Of a stretch of 20,326 nt of DNA, positions 13,513 to 20,326 are shown piece after piece. The position numbers and the translations under genes are program-made. Below the pieces are notes generated by a model, which was not told where the DNA came from, did no database searches, and was given only the letters and a program-made list of their open reading frames with translations. Source of the DNA: a virus. Location: IMG/VR virus record IMGVR_UViG_3300006921_000222, positions 1 to 20,326 of that record; one strand, given 5' to 3'. Every line of letters starts with the position of its first letter. Within the stretch, counting starts at the first letter, position 1.

Positions 13513-15075
13513 ATGGCAGATTTAACTAAAAAACCATATCAAAAAACCCAATTTAGTAATACACAATTGTTAGAATTTAGCAAGTGTATGTCAGACCCGT
13601 TCTATTTTTTGAACCAGTATTTCTGGATTCAGCATCCAACACAAGGGCAAATACTATATGCGGCATATCCATATCAACATGATTTGGCAAAGTCTTATCA
13701 TAATTATAGATTTTCTATATCTATGTTGGGCAGACAGATGGGTAAATCAACAACTGCGGCTGGTTATCTGTTATGGTATGCAATGTTCAATCCAGACCAA
13801 ACAGTTCTGATTGCGGCACACAAATATTCTGGTGCCCAAGAGATTATGCACAGAATTAGATATGCATATGAGATGTGTCCAGATTTCATTCGTGCAGGTG
13901 TAACAAACTATAACAAAGGTAGTATTGAATTTGATAATGGCTCTCGTATCATTGCTCAAGCAACAACAGAAAATACTGGTCGTGGTCTTTCAATCTCACT
14001 ACTATACGCAGATGAGTTTGCGTTTGTGCGACCAACAATTGCGAAAGAGTTTTGGACTTCTATATCTCCAACATTAGCAACGGGTGGTAAAGCAATTATC
14101 ACTTCAACACCAAACTTAGATGATGACCAATTCGCAATCATCTGGTCAGGTGCTAATAAGCAATTAGATGATTATGGAAACGAAACAGATGTGGGTATAA
14201 ATGGTTTTAAACCGTACAAAGCATTATGGCATCAACATCCAGACAGAGATAAACAATGGTCAGTTGAAGAAGAAGCACGTGTTGGTAAAGAACGTTTCTT
14301 AAGAGAACATGAATGTCAGTTTATTGCCTACGATGAAACTCTAGTAAATAGTTTGAAGTTGTCGGGGATTAAAGGTGTTGAACCAAAATTGCGTACAGGA
14401 CAAATTCGTTGGTTTGAAGATATTAATAAAGATTCTACTTATGTTGTTGGACTCGACCCATCCATGGGAACAGGTGGCGACAATGCCGCTATTCAAGTTT
14501 GGGCATTACCAGAACTCACACAAGTTGCAGAATGGCAAAATAATAGAACAGATGTGAGAGGACAAGTACAGACAATGCATACAGTTCTCACTATTATTAA
14601 AGATGAGATGACAGAACTAGGAAATACTCAACCAGATTTATATTGGTCAGTAGAGAACAACTCATTAGGAGAAGCCGCTCTTATAGTCATTGAAGAAATG
14701 GAAGAAGATAGATTTCCTGGAACATTCTTGCACGAGCCGAAGAAAAAAGGTAGACAGAGGGTTTCCAGAAAAGGATTTACTACAACTTATAAGACAAAAA
14801 TCACAGCCTGTATGAAAATGAAATCTTGGATTGAAAGTGATAAAATGATTCCTATGAGTAAAAACTTAATAAGAGAATTGAAAACATTTATAGCAAAAGG
14901 TAAAAGTTATGAGGCAAAATCTGGAGAAACAGATGATTTAGTGTCAGCAACCCTATTATGTGTGAGACAAATACAGTTTATATCAAGATTTGAAGAAGGA
15001 TATGAAGAAATGCTTGGTGAGAGACTAGACGATGCAGATAGTGATTATTCAGAGCCACTTCCTGTGATATTTTGA
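13513..15075 (+). CDS. 17: Terminase large subunit, gp17-like
   Basis: This is the DNA packaging motor ATPase and headful nuclease, docking on the portal. The ATPase has Walker A GRQMGKST (73-80), Walker B LLYADE (163-168, catalytic E168) and the coupling motif STPNL (198-202). The RNase H-like nuclease follows with D315 (VVGLDPSMGTGGD), E381 (SVENNSLGE) and D474/D475 (GETDDLVS), matching the D/E/D triad of T4 gp17. At 520 aa it is shorter than T4 (610), mostly at the termini, as in marine T4-like phages. No good Shine-Dalgarno sequence is seen before ATG 13513. An out-of-frame ATG at 13506 opens only seven codons. The TGA stop is shared with the next late promoter box. Confidence 0.96.
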   Translation: MADLTKKPYQKTQFSNTQLLEFSKCMSDPFYFLNQYFWIQHPTQGQILYAAYPYQHDLAKSYHNYRFSISMLGRQMGKSTTAAGYLLWYAMFNPDQTVLIAAHKYSGAQEIMHRIRYAYEMCPDFIRAGVTNYNKGSIEFDNGSRIIAQATTENTGRGLSISLLYADEFAFVRPTIAKEFWTSISPTLATGGKAIITSTPNLDDDQFAIIWSGANKQLDDYGNETDVGINGFKPYKALWHQHPDRDKQWSVEEEARVGKERFLREHECQFIAYDETLVNSLKLSGIKGVEPKLRTGQIRWFEDINKDSTYVVGLDPSMGTGGDNAAIQVWALPELTQVAEWQNNRTDVRGQVQTMHTVLTIIKDEMTELGNTQPDLYWSVENNSLGEAALIVIEEMEEDRFPGTFLHEPKKKGRQRVSRKGFTTTYKTKITACMKMKSWIESDKMIPMSKNLIRELKTFIAKGKSYEAKSGETDDLVSATLLCVRQIQFISRFEEGYEEMLGERLDDADSDYSEPLPVIF

Positions 15076-15082
15076 TAAATAC
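15074..15082 (+). promoter_or_regulatory. Late promoter box GATAAATAC overlapping gp17 stop
   Basis: Exact late-type box beginning within the terminase TGA stop. Predicted +1 is about 15087 and the next ATG is at 15108. Confidence 0.75.
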
Positions 15083-15107
15083 ATAAAACAAGTTCGGAAA
15101 TATAATT

Positions 15108-16565
15108 ATGGCAGTAAATTTAAACGATATCGCAAATAAGACTATGAAGTTGATGCAGGGCAGTGGACACAAGATGAGAATGTTCGATGCTAATAGCGGC
15201 AAGAGTGTAGCGACACCAGATGAAGCAAGATTCTTTTACGTTAAAGAGCCAAACATGATGGTTCATATTGATGGGAACACCAATGAACTAAAGTTTCATA
15301 TCGGCGAAGACGTTGCTATAGATAATCCAGAAATTAATAGTATGATGAATCAACTGAAGTCCTTAGCACGTACCAATATGCTAGATTTCGATATTCGTTC
15401 ATTTGGAAAACATATTGAACCTAAGAACTATGCATATAAGGTTAAACAAAACAAGGAGAATACCATGAATGACTTATTCAATGAAGGCATGGGCCCATTG
15501 TCTGGGTCATCACGTACTAGCCGTCAAACATTAGAAAACGTACGTCTAATATTAAAACATCGTGCGCCAGTAAACGAAGAATCTCGTGGTTCTCGTTCAC
15601 GTAATATCTCAGCAATCTTCGTTGAGACTGGAGAAGGCGAACGTTTCAAATATCCATTTATTCACTTGAATGGTGCAAGAGCAATGGCAAGACATATCGC
15701 ATCAGGTGGTGAAACACATGATATGGTAGGCGAAGCAATTGTAGAGTTGTCTAGTAATCTAGCACAATTAAAAGAGTTCACTAAGATAGTAGATAAACAA
15801 CAATTAGTAAATGAAAACAATCGTAAAGTTGTACTAAATGTTAGACGCAGTATGAACTCAATCAAAGAAAAAGTACAGAGAATTCAAGGTGCTAGAGGTT
15901 ATGCTAAATTTGTTGAAGGTATTGCTCTTAATGGTGAAAATACACAAGCAGAGATTTCAGAAGAAACATTAGATTCATACGTTCAAAAATTCACAAAGAC
16001 ATCATTTGAAGAATCGTTAAAAGATATTCTACCATTAGTTCATCGTGTAAATGAAGAAGAATTTGAAAATCGTAGAGATAATCAAACTGCAAGAGTTAAA
16101 GAAATAATGACAGCGACAGTTAAGAAGACTGGCGAGAGAGTTAACAAGATATCATTTGGCGAGCCAAGTAATCCAGCATATGATTACGATAAAATTAAGA
16201 AGCAATTTGCTGAACCTCGTACACCAGAAGAAGCGGCTGAACAGAAGATTTCTAAAATTGCAATGACTTTTGATGATATTGCTGATAGAGTAACAGTAGA
16301 CACACTAAAAGATAAAGGTGCTAAGAAGAAAGGCCACGACTTGGCGGCTGAAATTTCTTTCTTCTTAACAGATATTGCAGATGCTATTCGTTCTAATCCA
16401 AGAGGTATTGATAAAGAAGATATGCAAGTGGCAGGAACACTACTTAAGATGTCAAAAGCATCAGTAGAAACCGTAGAGCCAAAATCAGCAGACGTACAAA
16501 TATCTGAAATGCTTGAAGAAGCATTCTCAAAATTCGACCCAGACAGAGTGCTTATAGAAAATTAA
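15108..16565 (+). CDS. Conserved-looking 485-aa phage protein of unknown function
   Basis: I recognise no enzyme motif in this mostly helical, charged 485-aa protein. Residues 1-115 form a compact region (for example DEARFFYVKEPNMMVHIDG and NELKFHIGEDVA). A second region begins at M120 and is rich in Arg and Ser (GSSRTSRQTLENVRLILKHR), followed by long helices and an acidic C-terminus. M120 is preceded by AAGGAGAA (15453-15460), a better ribosome binding site than that of the annotated start (GGAAA before ATG 15108). Two products, or a fusion of two ancestral genes, are therefore possible. Its late promoter and place between gp17 and a terminator suggest a virion or assembly protein. Confidence 0.8.
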   Translation: MAVNLNDIANKTMKLMQGSGHKMRMFDANSGKSVATPDEARFFYVKEPNMMVHIDGNTNELKFHIGEDVAIDNPEINSMMNQLKSLARTNMLDFDIRSFGKHIEPKNYAYKVKQNKENTMNDLFNEGMGPLSGSSRTSRQTLENVRLILKHRAPVNEESRGSRSRNISAIFVETGEGERFKYPFIHLNGARAMARHIASGGETHDMVGEAIVELSSNLAQLKEFTKIVDKQQLVNENNRKVVLNVRRSMNSIKEKVQRIQGARGYAKFVEGIALNGENTQAEISEETLDSYVQKFTKTSFEESLKDILPLVHRVNEEEFENRRDNQTARVKEIMTATVKKTGERVNKISFGEPSNPAYDYDKIKKQFAEPRTPEEAAEQKISKIAMTFDDIADRVTVDTLKDKGAKKKGHDLAAEISFFLTDIADAIRSNPRGIDKEDMQVAGTLLKMSKASVETVEPKSADVQISEMLEEAFSKFDPDRVLIEN

Positions 16566-16573
16566 TTTTCTAC

Positions 16574-16603
16574 TTGACATTCATTGTCAACCTATGCTAT
16601 AAT
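16574..16603 (+). promoter_or_regulatory. Consensus sigma70 promoter P1 upstream of SSB
   Basis: TTGACA (16574-16579) and TATAAT (16598-16603), with an 18-bp spacer and TG one base upstream of the -10, form a near-ideal host promoter. It begins 9 bases after the preceding stop. Predicted +1 (about 16610) falls within the left arm of the terminator hairpin that follows. Confidence 0.85.
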
Positions 16604-16604
16604 C

Positions 16605-16632
16605 AAAGAGAGTGTTAAAACTCTCTTTTTTT
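16605..16632 (+). terminator. Rho-independent terminator next to early promoter
   Basis: AAAGAGAGT (16605-16613) pairs with ACTCTCTTT (16620-16628) around GTTAAA, and the T tract runs to 16632. It ends transcripts from the late 485-aa gene and so separates late from early transcription, but lies immediately downstream of promoter P1. Confidence 0.85.
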
Positions 16633-16669
16633 ATGCTTCCAAAAACATTCAAAAAGACTGATTTAATGC

Positions 16670-16698
16670 TTGACTTTAAGAAAAAAGATAAGTATAAT
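16670..16698 (+). promoter_or_regulatory. Sigma70 promoter P2 upstream of SSB
   Basis: TTGACT (16670-16675) and TATAAT (16693-16698) are separated by 17 bp. Predicted +1 is about 16705, giving a leader of about 85 bases to the SSB ATG. As it lies beyond the terminator, it is the likelier productive promoter. Confidence 0.8.
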
Positions 16699-16789
16699 AG
16701 TATCATTAGTAGAAATATTTGTGATACATAAAAACTAATAAAAAACTAATAATAAGAAAACTAATAAAGGCTAATATAGGAGAAATATA

Positions 16790-17794
16790 ATGGCAACACT
16801 AGCAGAAATCCGTGCAAAACTTCTTGCACAAGACAACAAAGCATCAGAGAACTCTTCCTCAAATAGAGGGACAGATGCAGTCTATCCCTTCTGGAATATG
16901 GAAAATGACAATACATCAGTATTGAGATTCCTTCCAGACTCAGACCCCACTAACACATTCTTTTGGAAAGAACGTCAAGTTATTAAACTTCCGTTCCCTG
17001 GTGTTAAAGGCGGTGACGAAACTAAACGAGTAATCGTTCAAGTACCTTGCGTTGAAATGTGGGGCGAATCGTGCCCAATTCACGCAGAGATACGTCCTTG
17101 GTTTAAAGACCCAGCAATGGAAGACCTAGGTCGTACATATTGGAAAAAGCGTTCATACGTTTTCCAAGGTTTGGTTGTATCTGACCCTATCGGTGGTGAA
17201 CAACCAGAAAATCCAATTCGTAGATTTATCATTGGACCACAAATTTTCAAGTTATTGAAAGCGGCTCTAATGGACCCAGACATGGATAATCTACCAACGG
17301 ATTATGAACAAGGTACAGACTTCCGTCTTACTAAAACACAAAAAGGTCAGTATGCTGACTATTCAACTTCATCTTGGTCACGTAAAGAACGTTCACTAAA
17401 TGAAGAAGAACGTCAAGCAATTGAAACTCATGGTCTTTTCGACTTGAATGAGTTCATGCCAAAACGTCCAACTGAGGATGACATGCGAGTAATCACAGAG
17501 ATGTTTGAAGCATCTGTTGATGGTGAATTGTATGACCCAACTCGTTGGGGACAGCACTATAAACCTTATGGGTTAGATGTTCCAGCAGGAACTTCTGCAC
17601 CTACAACTTCAACTCCATCTGCTCCAAAAGTAGAAGAAGTTAAAGAAGTTGCACCAGCAGAAACAACACCTGTTGCTGAAACACCAACACCAACGCCAAC
17701 ACCGGCACCAGCAACAGCAGAAACGACTGCTGATGCACCGAAGGCCGATGCGGCAGATATCTTAGCAATGATTCGTAGTAGAAAAACTGACTAA
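16790..17794 (+). CDS. 32: Single-stranded DNA-binding protein, gp32-like
   Basis: gp32 coats ssDNA at replication forks and works with UvsX/UvsY in recombination. The N-terminus LAEIRAKLLAQ is the protein-protein (cooperativity) segment. The core (residues about 30-260) has I-K-L-P-F-P-G-V-K-G, then V-P-C-V-E-M-W-G-E-S-C-P-I-H (C87, C95, H98, the probable zinc site), then RPWFKDPAMEDLGRTYWKKR, all as in marine T4-like gp32. The zinc ligands are spaced C-x7-C-x2-H rather than as in T4 (H64, C77, C87, C90). Residues 265-320 form a Pro/Thr/Ala-rich linker (TPTPTPTPAPATAE) ending with ADILAMIRSRK. The length of 334 aa is near T4's 301. The ATG has a strong AGGAGAA site. Confidence 0.93.
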   Translation: MATLAEIRAKLLAQDNKASENSSSNRGTDAVYPFWNMENDNTSVLRFLPDSDPTNTFFWKERQVIKLPFPGVKGGDETKRVIVQVPCVEMWGESCPIHAEIRPWFKDPAMEDLGRTYWKKRSYVFQGLVVSDPIGGEQPENPIRRFIIGPQIFKLLKAALMDPDMDNLPTDYEQGTDFRLTKTQKGQYADYSTSSWSRKERSLNEEERQAIETHGLFDLNEFMPKRPTEDDMRVITEMFEASVDGELYDPTRWGQHYKPYGLDVPAGTSAPTTSTPSAPKVEEVKEVAPAETTPVAETPTPTPTPAPATAETTADAPKADAADILAMIRSRKTD

Positions 17795-17806
17795 GAACCA
17801 ATATGA

Positions 17807-17835
17807 GTGTGGGGAGTAAATCTCCCCATACTTTT
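17807..17835 (+). terminator. Terminator or attenuator between SSB and UvsX
   Basis: GTGTGGGGAG (17807-17816) pairs with CTCCCCATAC (17822-17831), with one G-U pair, around TAAAT, and is followed by TTTT. The T tract is short, so it may lower rather than stop transcription into uvsX and keep gp32 in excess. Confidence 0.75.
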
Positions 17836-17861
17836 ATAAAATATCACATAAGGAGAATTAT

Positions 17862-18932
17862 ATGGCACGAGCCTTTGATGCGAGTAAATTTCGCAAAAAC
17901 ATAACAAAATCTGTTCCAGGTATGAGTGTAGGTTTTAGAGACCCAGACACTTGGATATCAACAGGTAATTATACATTAAATAAACTTATCAGTGGTGAAT
18001 TCCATAAAGGAATTCCATTAGGAAAAGTAACAGTATTTGCAGGCGAAAGTGGTGCAGGTAAATCATTTGTTGCCGCTGGTAATGTAGTTAGAAATGCACA
18101 ACAACAAGGAATTTTTGTAGTACTAATAGATAGTGAGAATGCACTAGATGAAACGTGGTTACACGCACTCGATGTAGATACTACACCCGAAAAACTACTA
18201 AAATTGAACGTAGCAATGATTGATGATGTTGCTAAAATCGTTTCAGATTTTATGAAAGACTATAAGGCAGAATATGCCGATGCACCAGATGAAGACAGAC
18301 CTAAAGTATTGTTTGTTATTGACAGTCTTGGAATGATGATGACCCCAACCGATGTTGACCAGTTCAATCGTGGTGACATGAAAGGTGATATGGGTCGTAA
18401 ACCAAAAGCCCTAGCGGCACTAGTAAGAAATAGTGTGAATATGTTTGGCGACTATAATATCGGTTTAGTTGCTACAAATCACACATACGCATCACAAGAT
18501 ATGTTTGACCCAGATGATAAAATCTCAGGTGGTCAAGGATTTATCTATGCGTCTTCAATTGTAGTAGCAATGAAGAAACTTAAACTAAAAGTAGATGCAG
18601 ATGGCAATAAGACATCTCAAGTACATGGTATTAGGGCGGCTTGTAAAGTAATGAAAACAAGATATGCTAAACCATTTGAGGGTGTTCAAGTAGAGATTCC
18701 ATATGAAACTGGAATGTCACCATACTCTGGATTAGTTGAGTTTTTTGAAGCAAAAGGAGTATTAATAAAACAAGGCAATCGATTGAAATATAATACAAAA
18801 TCAGGTGAAGAAATGATTGAGTTTCGTAAGAACTGGACAGATGATAAACTTGATATTGTTATGAAAGACTGGAATGAAGAAAATTTGGATGACGAAAAGC
18901 ATGAACTGGAACCAGTTGAGTCAGAAGTATAA
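17862..18932 (+). CDS. uvsX: UvsX recombinase (RecA family)
   Basis: UvsX is the phage RecA-type strand-exchange protein. It forms filaments on ssDNA with the help of UvsY and displaces gp32. Evidence is Walker A GESGAGKS at residues 61-68, Walker B VLFVIDSLG at 149-157, and an RNDxxx-free UvsX-type ending with an acidic tail (ENLDDEKHELEPVESEV). The region L-V-A-T-N-H-T-Y and S-G-G-Q-G-F-I-Y-A-S-S-I matches the family (loop L2 and following). The length of 356 aa is close to T4's 391. AAGGAGAA lies 5 bases before the ATG. It follows SSB across a weak terminator and precedes the small acidic gene and UvsY, the usual recombination cluster. Confidence 0.95.
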   Translation: MARAFDASKFRKNITKSVPGMSVGFRDPDTWISTGNYTLNKLISGEFHKGIPLGKVTVFAGESGAGKSFVAAGNVVRNAQQQGIFVVLIDSENALDETWLHALDVDTTPEKLLKLNVAMIDDVAKIVSDFMKDYKAEYADAPDEDRPKVLFVIDSLGMMMTPTDVDQFNRGDMKGDMGRKPKALAALVRNSVNMFGDYNIGLVATNHTYASQDMFDPDDKISGGQGFIYASSIVVAMKKLKLKVDADGNKTSQVHGIRAACKVMKTRYAKPFEGVQVEIPYETGMSPYSGLVEFFEAKGVLIKQGNRLKYNTKSGEEMIEFRKNWTDDKLDIVMKDWNEENLDDEKHELEPVESEV

Positions 18933-18996
18933 GAAAAAAGCAAAATGTAATAAATACATTGCTTACACTAACAAGACATACTAAGAGGAGACGTTT

Positions 18997-19227
18997 TTGG
19001 AATCAGAATCGCTTTATGAGTTATGGGAGACTTTACTAACTTACATCCCAGGAAAAGACAGAATCGAAGCAGGTGAGATGTTTATCAAACAGTGTGACGA
19101 ACTAGGAATGAGTCCGGAAGACATAGAGATATTAATCGACGGAGATAAGATACTAGAAGTCGCACTAGACCGATATTTTGAAGATGATGATGAGGATTAT
19201 TATGAAGAAGACGATGATTGGGACTAA
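18997..19227 (+). CDS. Small acidic protein between UvsX and UvsY
   Basis: I do not recognise this 76-aa protein. The start is TTG at 18997, supported by AGAGGAG 6 bases upstream; no ATG lies earlier in frame. The body is helical (ESLYELWETLLTYIPG, RIEAGEMFIKQCDEL) and the last 15 residues are almost all Asp, Glu and Tyr (FEDDDEDYYEEDDDWD). Such an acidic tail can mimic DNA or bind the basic surfaces of recombination proteins. The stop overlaps the UvsY start (TAATG), so the two are translationally coupled and probably work together. Confidence 0.8.
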   Translation: MESESLYELWETLLTYIPGKDRIEAGEMFIKQCDELGMSPEDIEILIDGDKILEVALDRYFEDDDEDYYEEDDDWD

Positions 19228-19691
19228 TGAATTGGTATAGTGACATAGTAAAAGACTGGAGTAAAATTCCAAACTGCATTCAATTTTTTGAAAGCGAGTT
19301 GCTAGATGCGAGAAAGGAAGTTAAGATTAAGGGTAATATTGAAAAGAACTCTACTCAACTTCCTGCATTCGTTGAATTAAGATTTGCCCAGTTACAAGAG
19401 ATTGAAGCAATACTTGAACATCTGAATATTCAGTTACGTAAAAAGAGAAGTTCGTATCTAAGAAAATATTTAGAGAATTATAATAAAGTATTGAGTAGCA
19501 GAGATGCTGAAAAGTATGCCGATGGAGAAGACGAAATTGTTGCAATTGGTGAATTGATAAATCAAGTAGCACTTGTAAGAAATCAATACCTAGGAATAAC
19601 AAAAGGCTTTGAAATCAAACACTTTCAACTGTCAAACATAATTAAGTTACGTGTGGCAGGAATGGAAGATTCAGAGATTAACACATATTAG
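19227..19691 (+). CDS. uvsY: UvsY recombination mediator
   Basis: UvsY loads UvsX on gp32-coated ssDNA. The 154-aa product (from ATG 19227, which overlaps the previous stop as TAATG; a TTG at 19218 is a less likely start) has R-K-K-R-S-S-Y-L-R-K-Y-L and S-S-R-D-A-E-K-Y-A-D-G-E-D-E-I. It also has a V-x-x-R-N-Q-Y-L-G-I-x-K-G-F-E-I-K-H-F-Q block, as in T4 UvsY, where the equivalent is YWGILLDFCSGAL...RGFAIKHIQ. T4 UvsY is 137 aa. The place after uvsX supports the call. The C-terminal stop is 13 bases before nrdA. Confidence 0.85.
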   Translation: MNWYSDIVKDWSKIPNCIQFFESELLDARKEVKIKGNIEKNSTQLPAFVELRFAQLQEIEAILEHLNIQLRKKRSSYLRKYLENYNKVLSSRDAEKYADGEDEIVAIGELINQVALVRNQYLGITKGFEIKHFQLSNIIKLRVAGMEDSEINTY

Positions 19692-19704
19692 GGAATGAGG
19701 AACA

Positions 19705-20326
19705 ATGACTGGGATTCACATAGTTAAAAGAAACGGAGAGAAAGAAGAACTAGATTTAGAAAAAATGCACAAAGTTGTGTTTGAAGCATGTAATAATATT
19801 AATAATGTATCAGCAAGTGAAGTTGAATTAAAATCACATATTCAATTTTATAGCGGAATGACAAGTAGTGAGATACAAGAAACATTAATTAAAGCGGCCG
19901 CTGAACTAATAACAGAAGACACACCAAATTATCAATGGGTTGCAGGAAATCTAATTAATTATCATATTAGAAAAGAAGTGTATGGTGCTTTTGAGCCATC
20001 TCATGTACTTGATTTAGTTAAACAAAATGTCAACTCTGGATTTTATGATAAGTCTTTATTAGAAGATTATACTGTAGAAGAATGGGAAAAGATTAATAGT
20101 TTCATCAAACATGATAGAGATTTTGATATTACTTATGTAGGGATGGAACAGTTTCGAGGAAAATATCTAGTTCAAAATCGTGTTACTGGCACAATATATG
20201 AAACACCACAAATGGCATATATGTTAATTGCGGCAACACTATTCAGTAAATATGATAAAGAAGAAAGATTAAAATGGGTAAAAGATTACTATGATGCAAT
20301 TAGTACTTTTGATATCTCTTTACCAA
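19705..20326 (+). CDS. nrdA: Ribonucleotide reductase alpha subunit NrdA, 5' part
   Basis: The frame is open to the window end, giving 207 residues of a protein that is normally about 750 long; the catalytic cysteines lie beyond the edge. The first 95 residues are an ATP-cone with HIVKRNGEKEELDLEKMHKV and Y-S-G-M-T-S-S-E-I-Q. The barrel-domain start follows (IYETPQMAYMLIAA, T-F-D-I-S-L-P), very close to T4 NrdA (IYETPQFAFM, TRQISLP). It reduces NDPs to dNDPs with NrdB. GAGG lies 5 bases before the ATG. It follows UvsY by 13 bases and probably shares its transcript. Confidence 0.93.
   Translation, partial: MTGIHIVKRNGEKEELDLEKMHKVVFEACNNINNVSASEVELKSHIQFYSGMTSSEIQETLIKAAAELITEDTPNYQWVAGNLINYHIRKEVYGAFEPSHVLDLVKQNVNSGFYDKSLLEDYTVEEWEKINSFIKHDRDFDITYVGMEQFRGKYLVQNRVTGTIYETPQMAYMLIAATLFSKYDKEERLKWVKDYYDAISTFDISLP

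Noticed and set aside
17641-17720. Repetitive ACACCAACACC-type stretch in the SSB gene as a possible CRISPR-like or regulatory repeat
   Set aside because: It encodes the Pro/Thr-rich linker of gp32; there are no spacer-separated repeats.
18949-18957. AATAAATAC resembling a late promoter box after uvsX
   Set aside because: It is in the early block, lacks the leading G, and is part of a bulged hairpin (18939-18963). It may be chance, and was not listed as a promoter.

Overview
The window is part of the genome of a strictly lytic T4-like (Tevenvirinae-type) myovirus. It carries recognisable relatives of T4 gp13 (neck), gp1 (dNMP kinase), gp18 (tail sheath), gp19 (tail tube), gp4 (head completion nuclease), gp16 and gp17 (terminase), gp32 (SSB), UvsX, UvsY and the start of NrdA. 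The DNA is AT-rich. The gp32, UvsY and sheath proteins look most like those of marine T4-like phages (cyanophage/pelagiphage type), so a low-GC marine bacterium is the likely host. The exact host cannot be read from the sequence. No integrase, CRISPR array or insertion sequence is visible.

Layout. (1) 1-1626: neck protein gp13, a small DUF1289 zinc-type protein, and a dNMP kinase with its own consensus sigma70 promoter. (2) 1660-4457: a very long tail sheath (893 aa) with its own late-type promoter and a strong terminator. (3) 4479-7621: a late-promoter operon holding a CCA-adding/poly(A) polymerase-like enzyme with a large unknown C-terminal part, a HAD 5'-deoxynucleotidase, a small basic protein and a Cys-rich zinc-ribbon protein. 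(4) 7648-10649: tail tube gp19, a large second tube-fold protein, an 87-aa protein and head completion nuclease gp4. (5) 10650-12907: a structured intergenic region, probable small terminase gp16, a protein with a T4 capsid-targeting-like N-terminus, an acidic Cys-cluster protein and a terminator. (6) 12916-13442: a minus-strand island with a late promoter, a 97-aa protein, its terminator and a tRNA-Arg(GCG). (7) 13474-16632: large terminase gp17, a 485-aa protein with a strong internal ribosome binding site, and a terminator. (8) 16574-20326: the early/middle replication-recombination block with consensus sigma70 promoters, gp32, UvsX, a small acidic protein, UvsY and truncated NrdA.

The genes fall into two expression classes. 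Structural and packaging units are preceded by GATAAATAC-like boxes, close to the T4 late promoter TATAAATA. dNMP kinase and gp32 are preceded by near-perfect host sigma70 promoters. gp32, UvsX and UvsY form the recombination-dependent replication module. dNMP kinase, the HAD nucleotidase and NrdA serve nucleotide supply. gp16/gp17 package DNA, gp4 and gp13 finish the head and neck, and gp18/gp19 build the contractile tail. The less ordinary items are the repeat-bearing insertion in the sheath, the late and apparently leaderless CCA-enzyme fusion, the antisense tRNA island with a 5'-terminal hairpin, and the internal start in the 485-aa protein.
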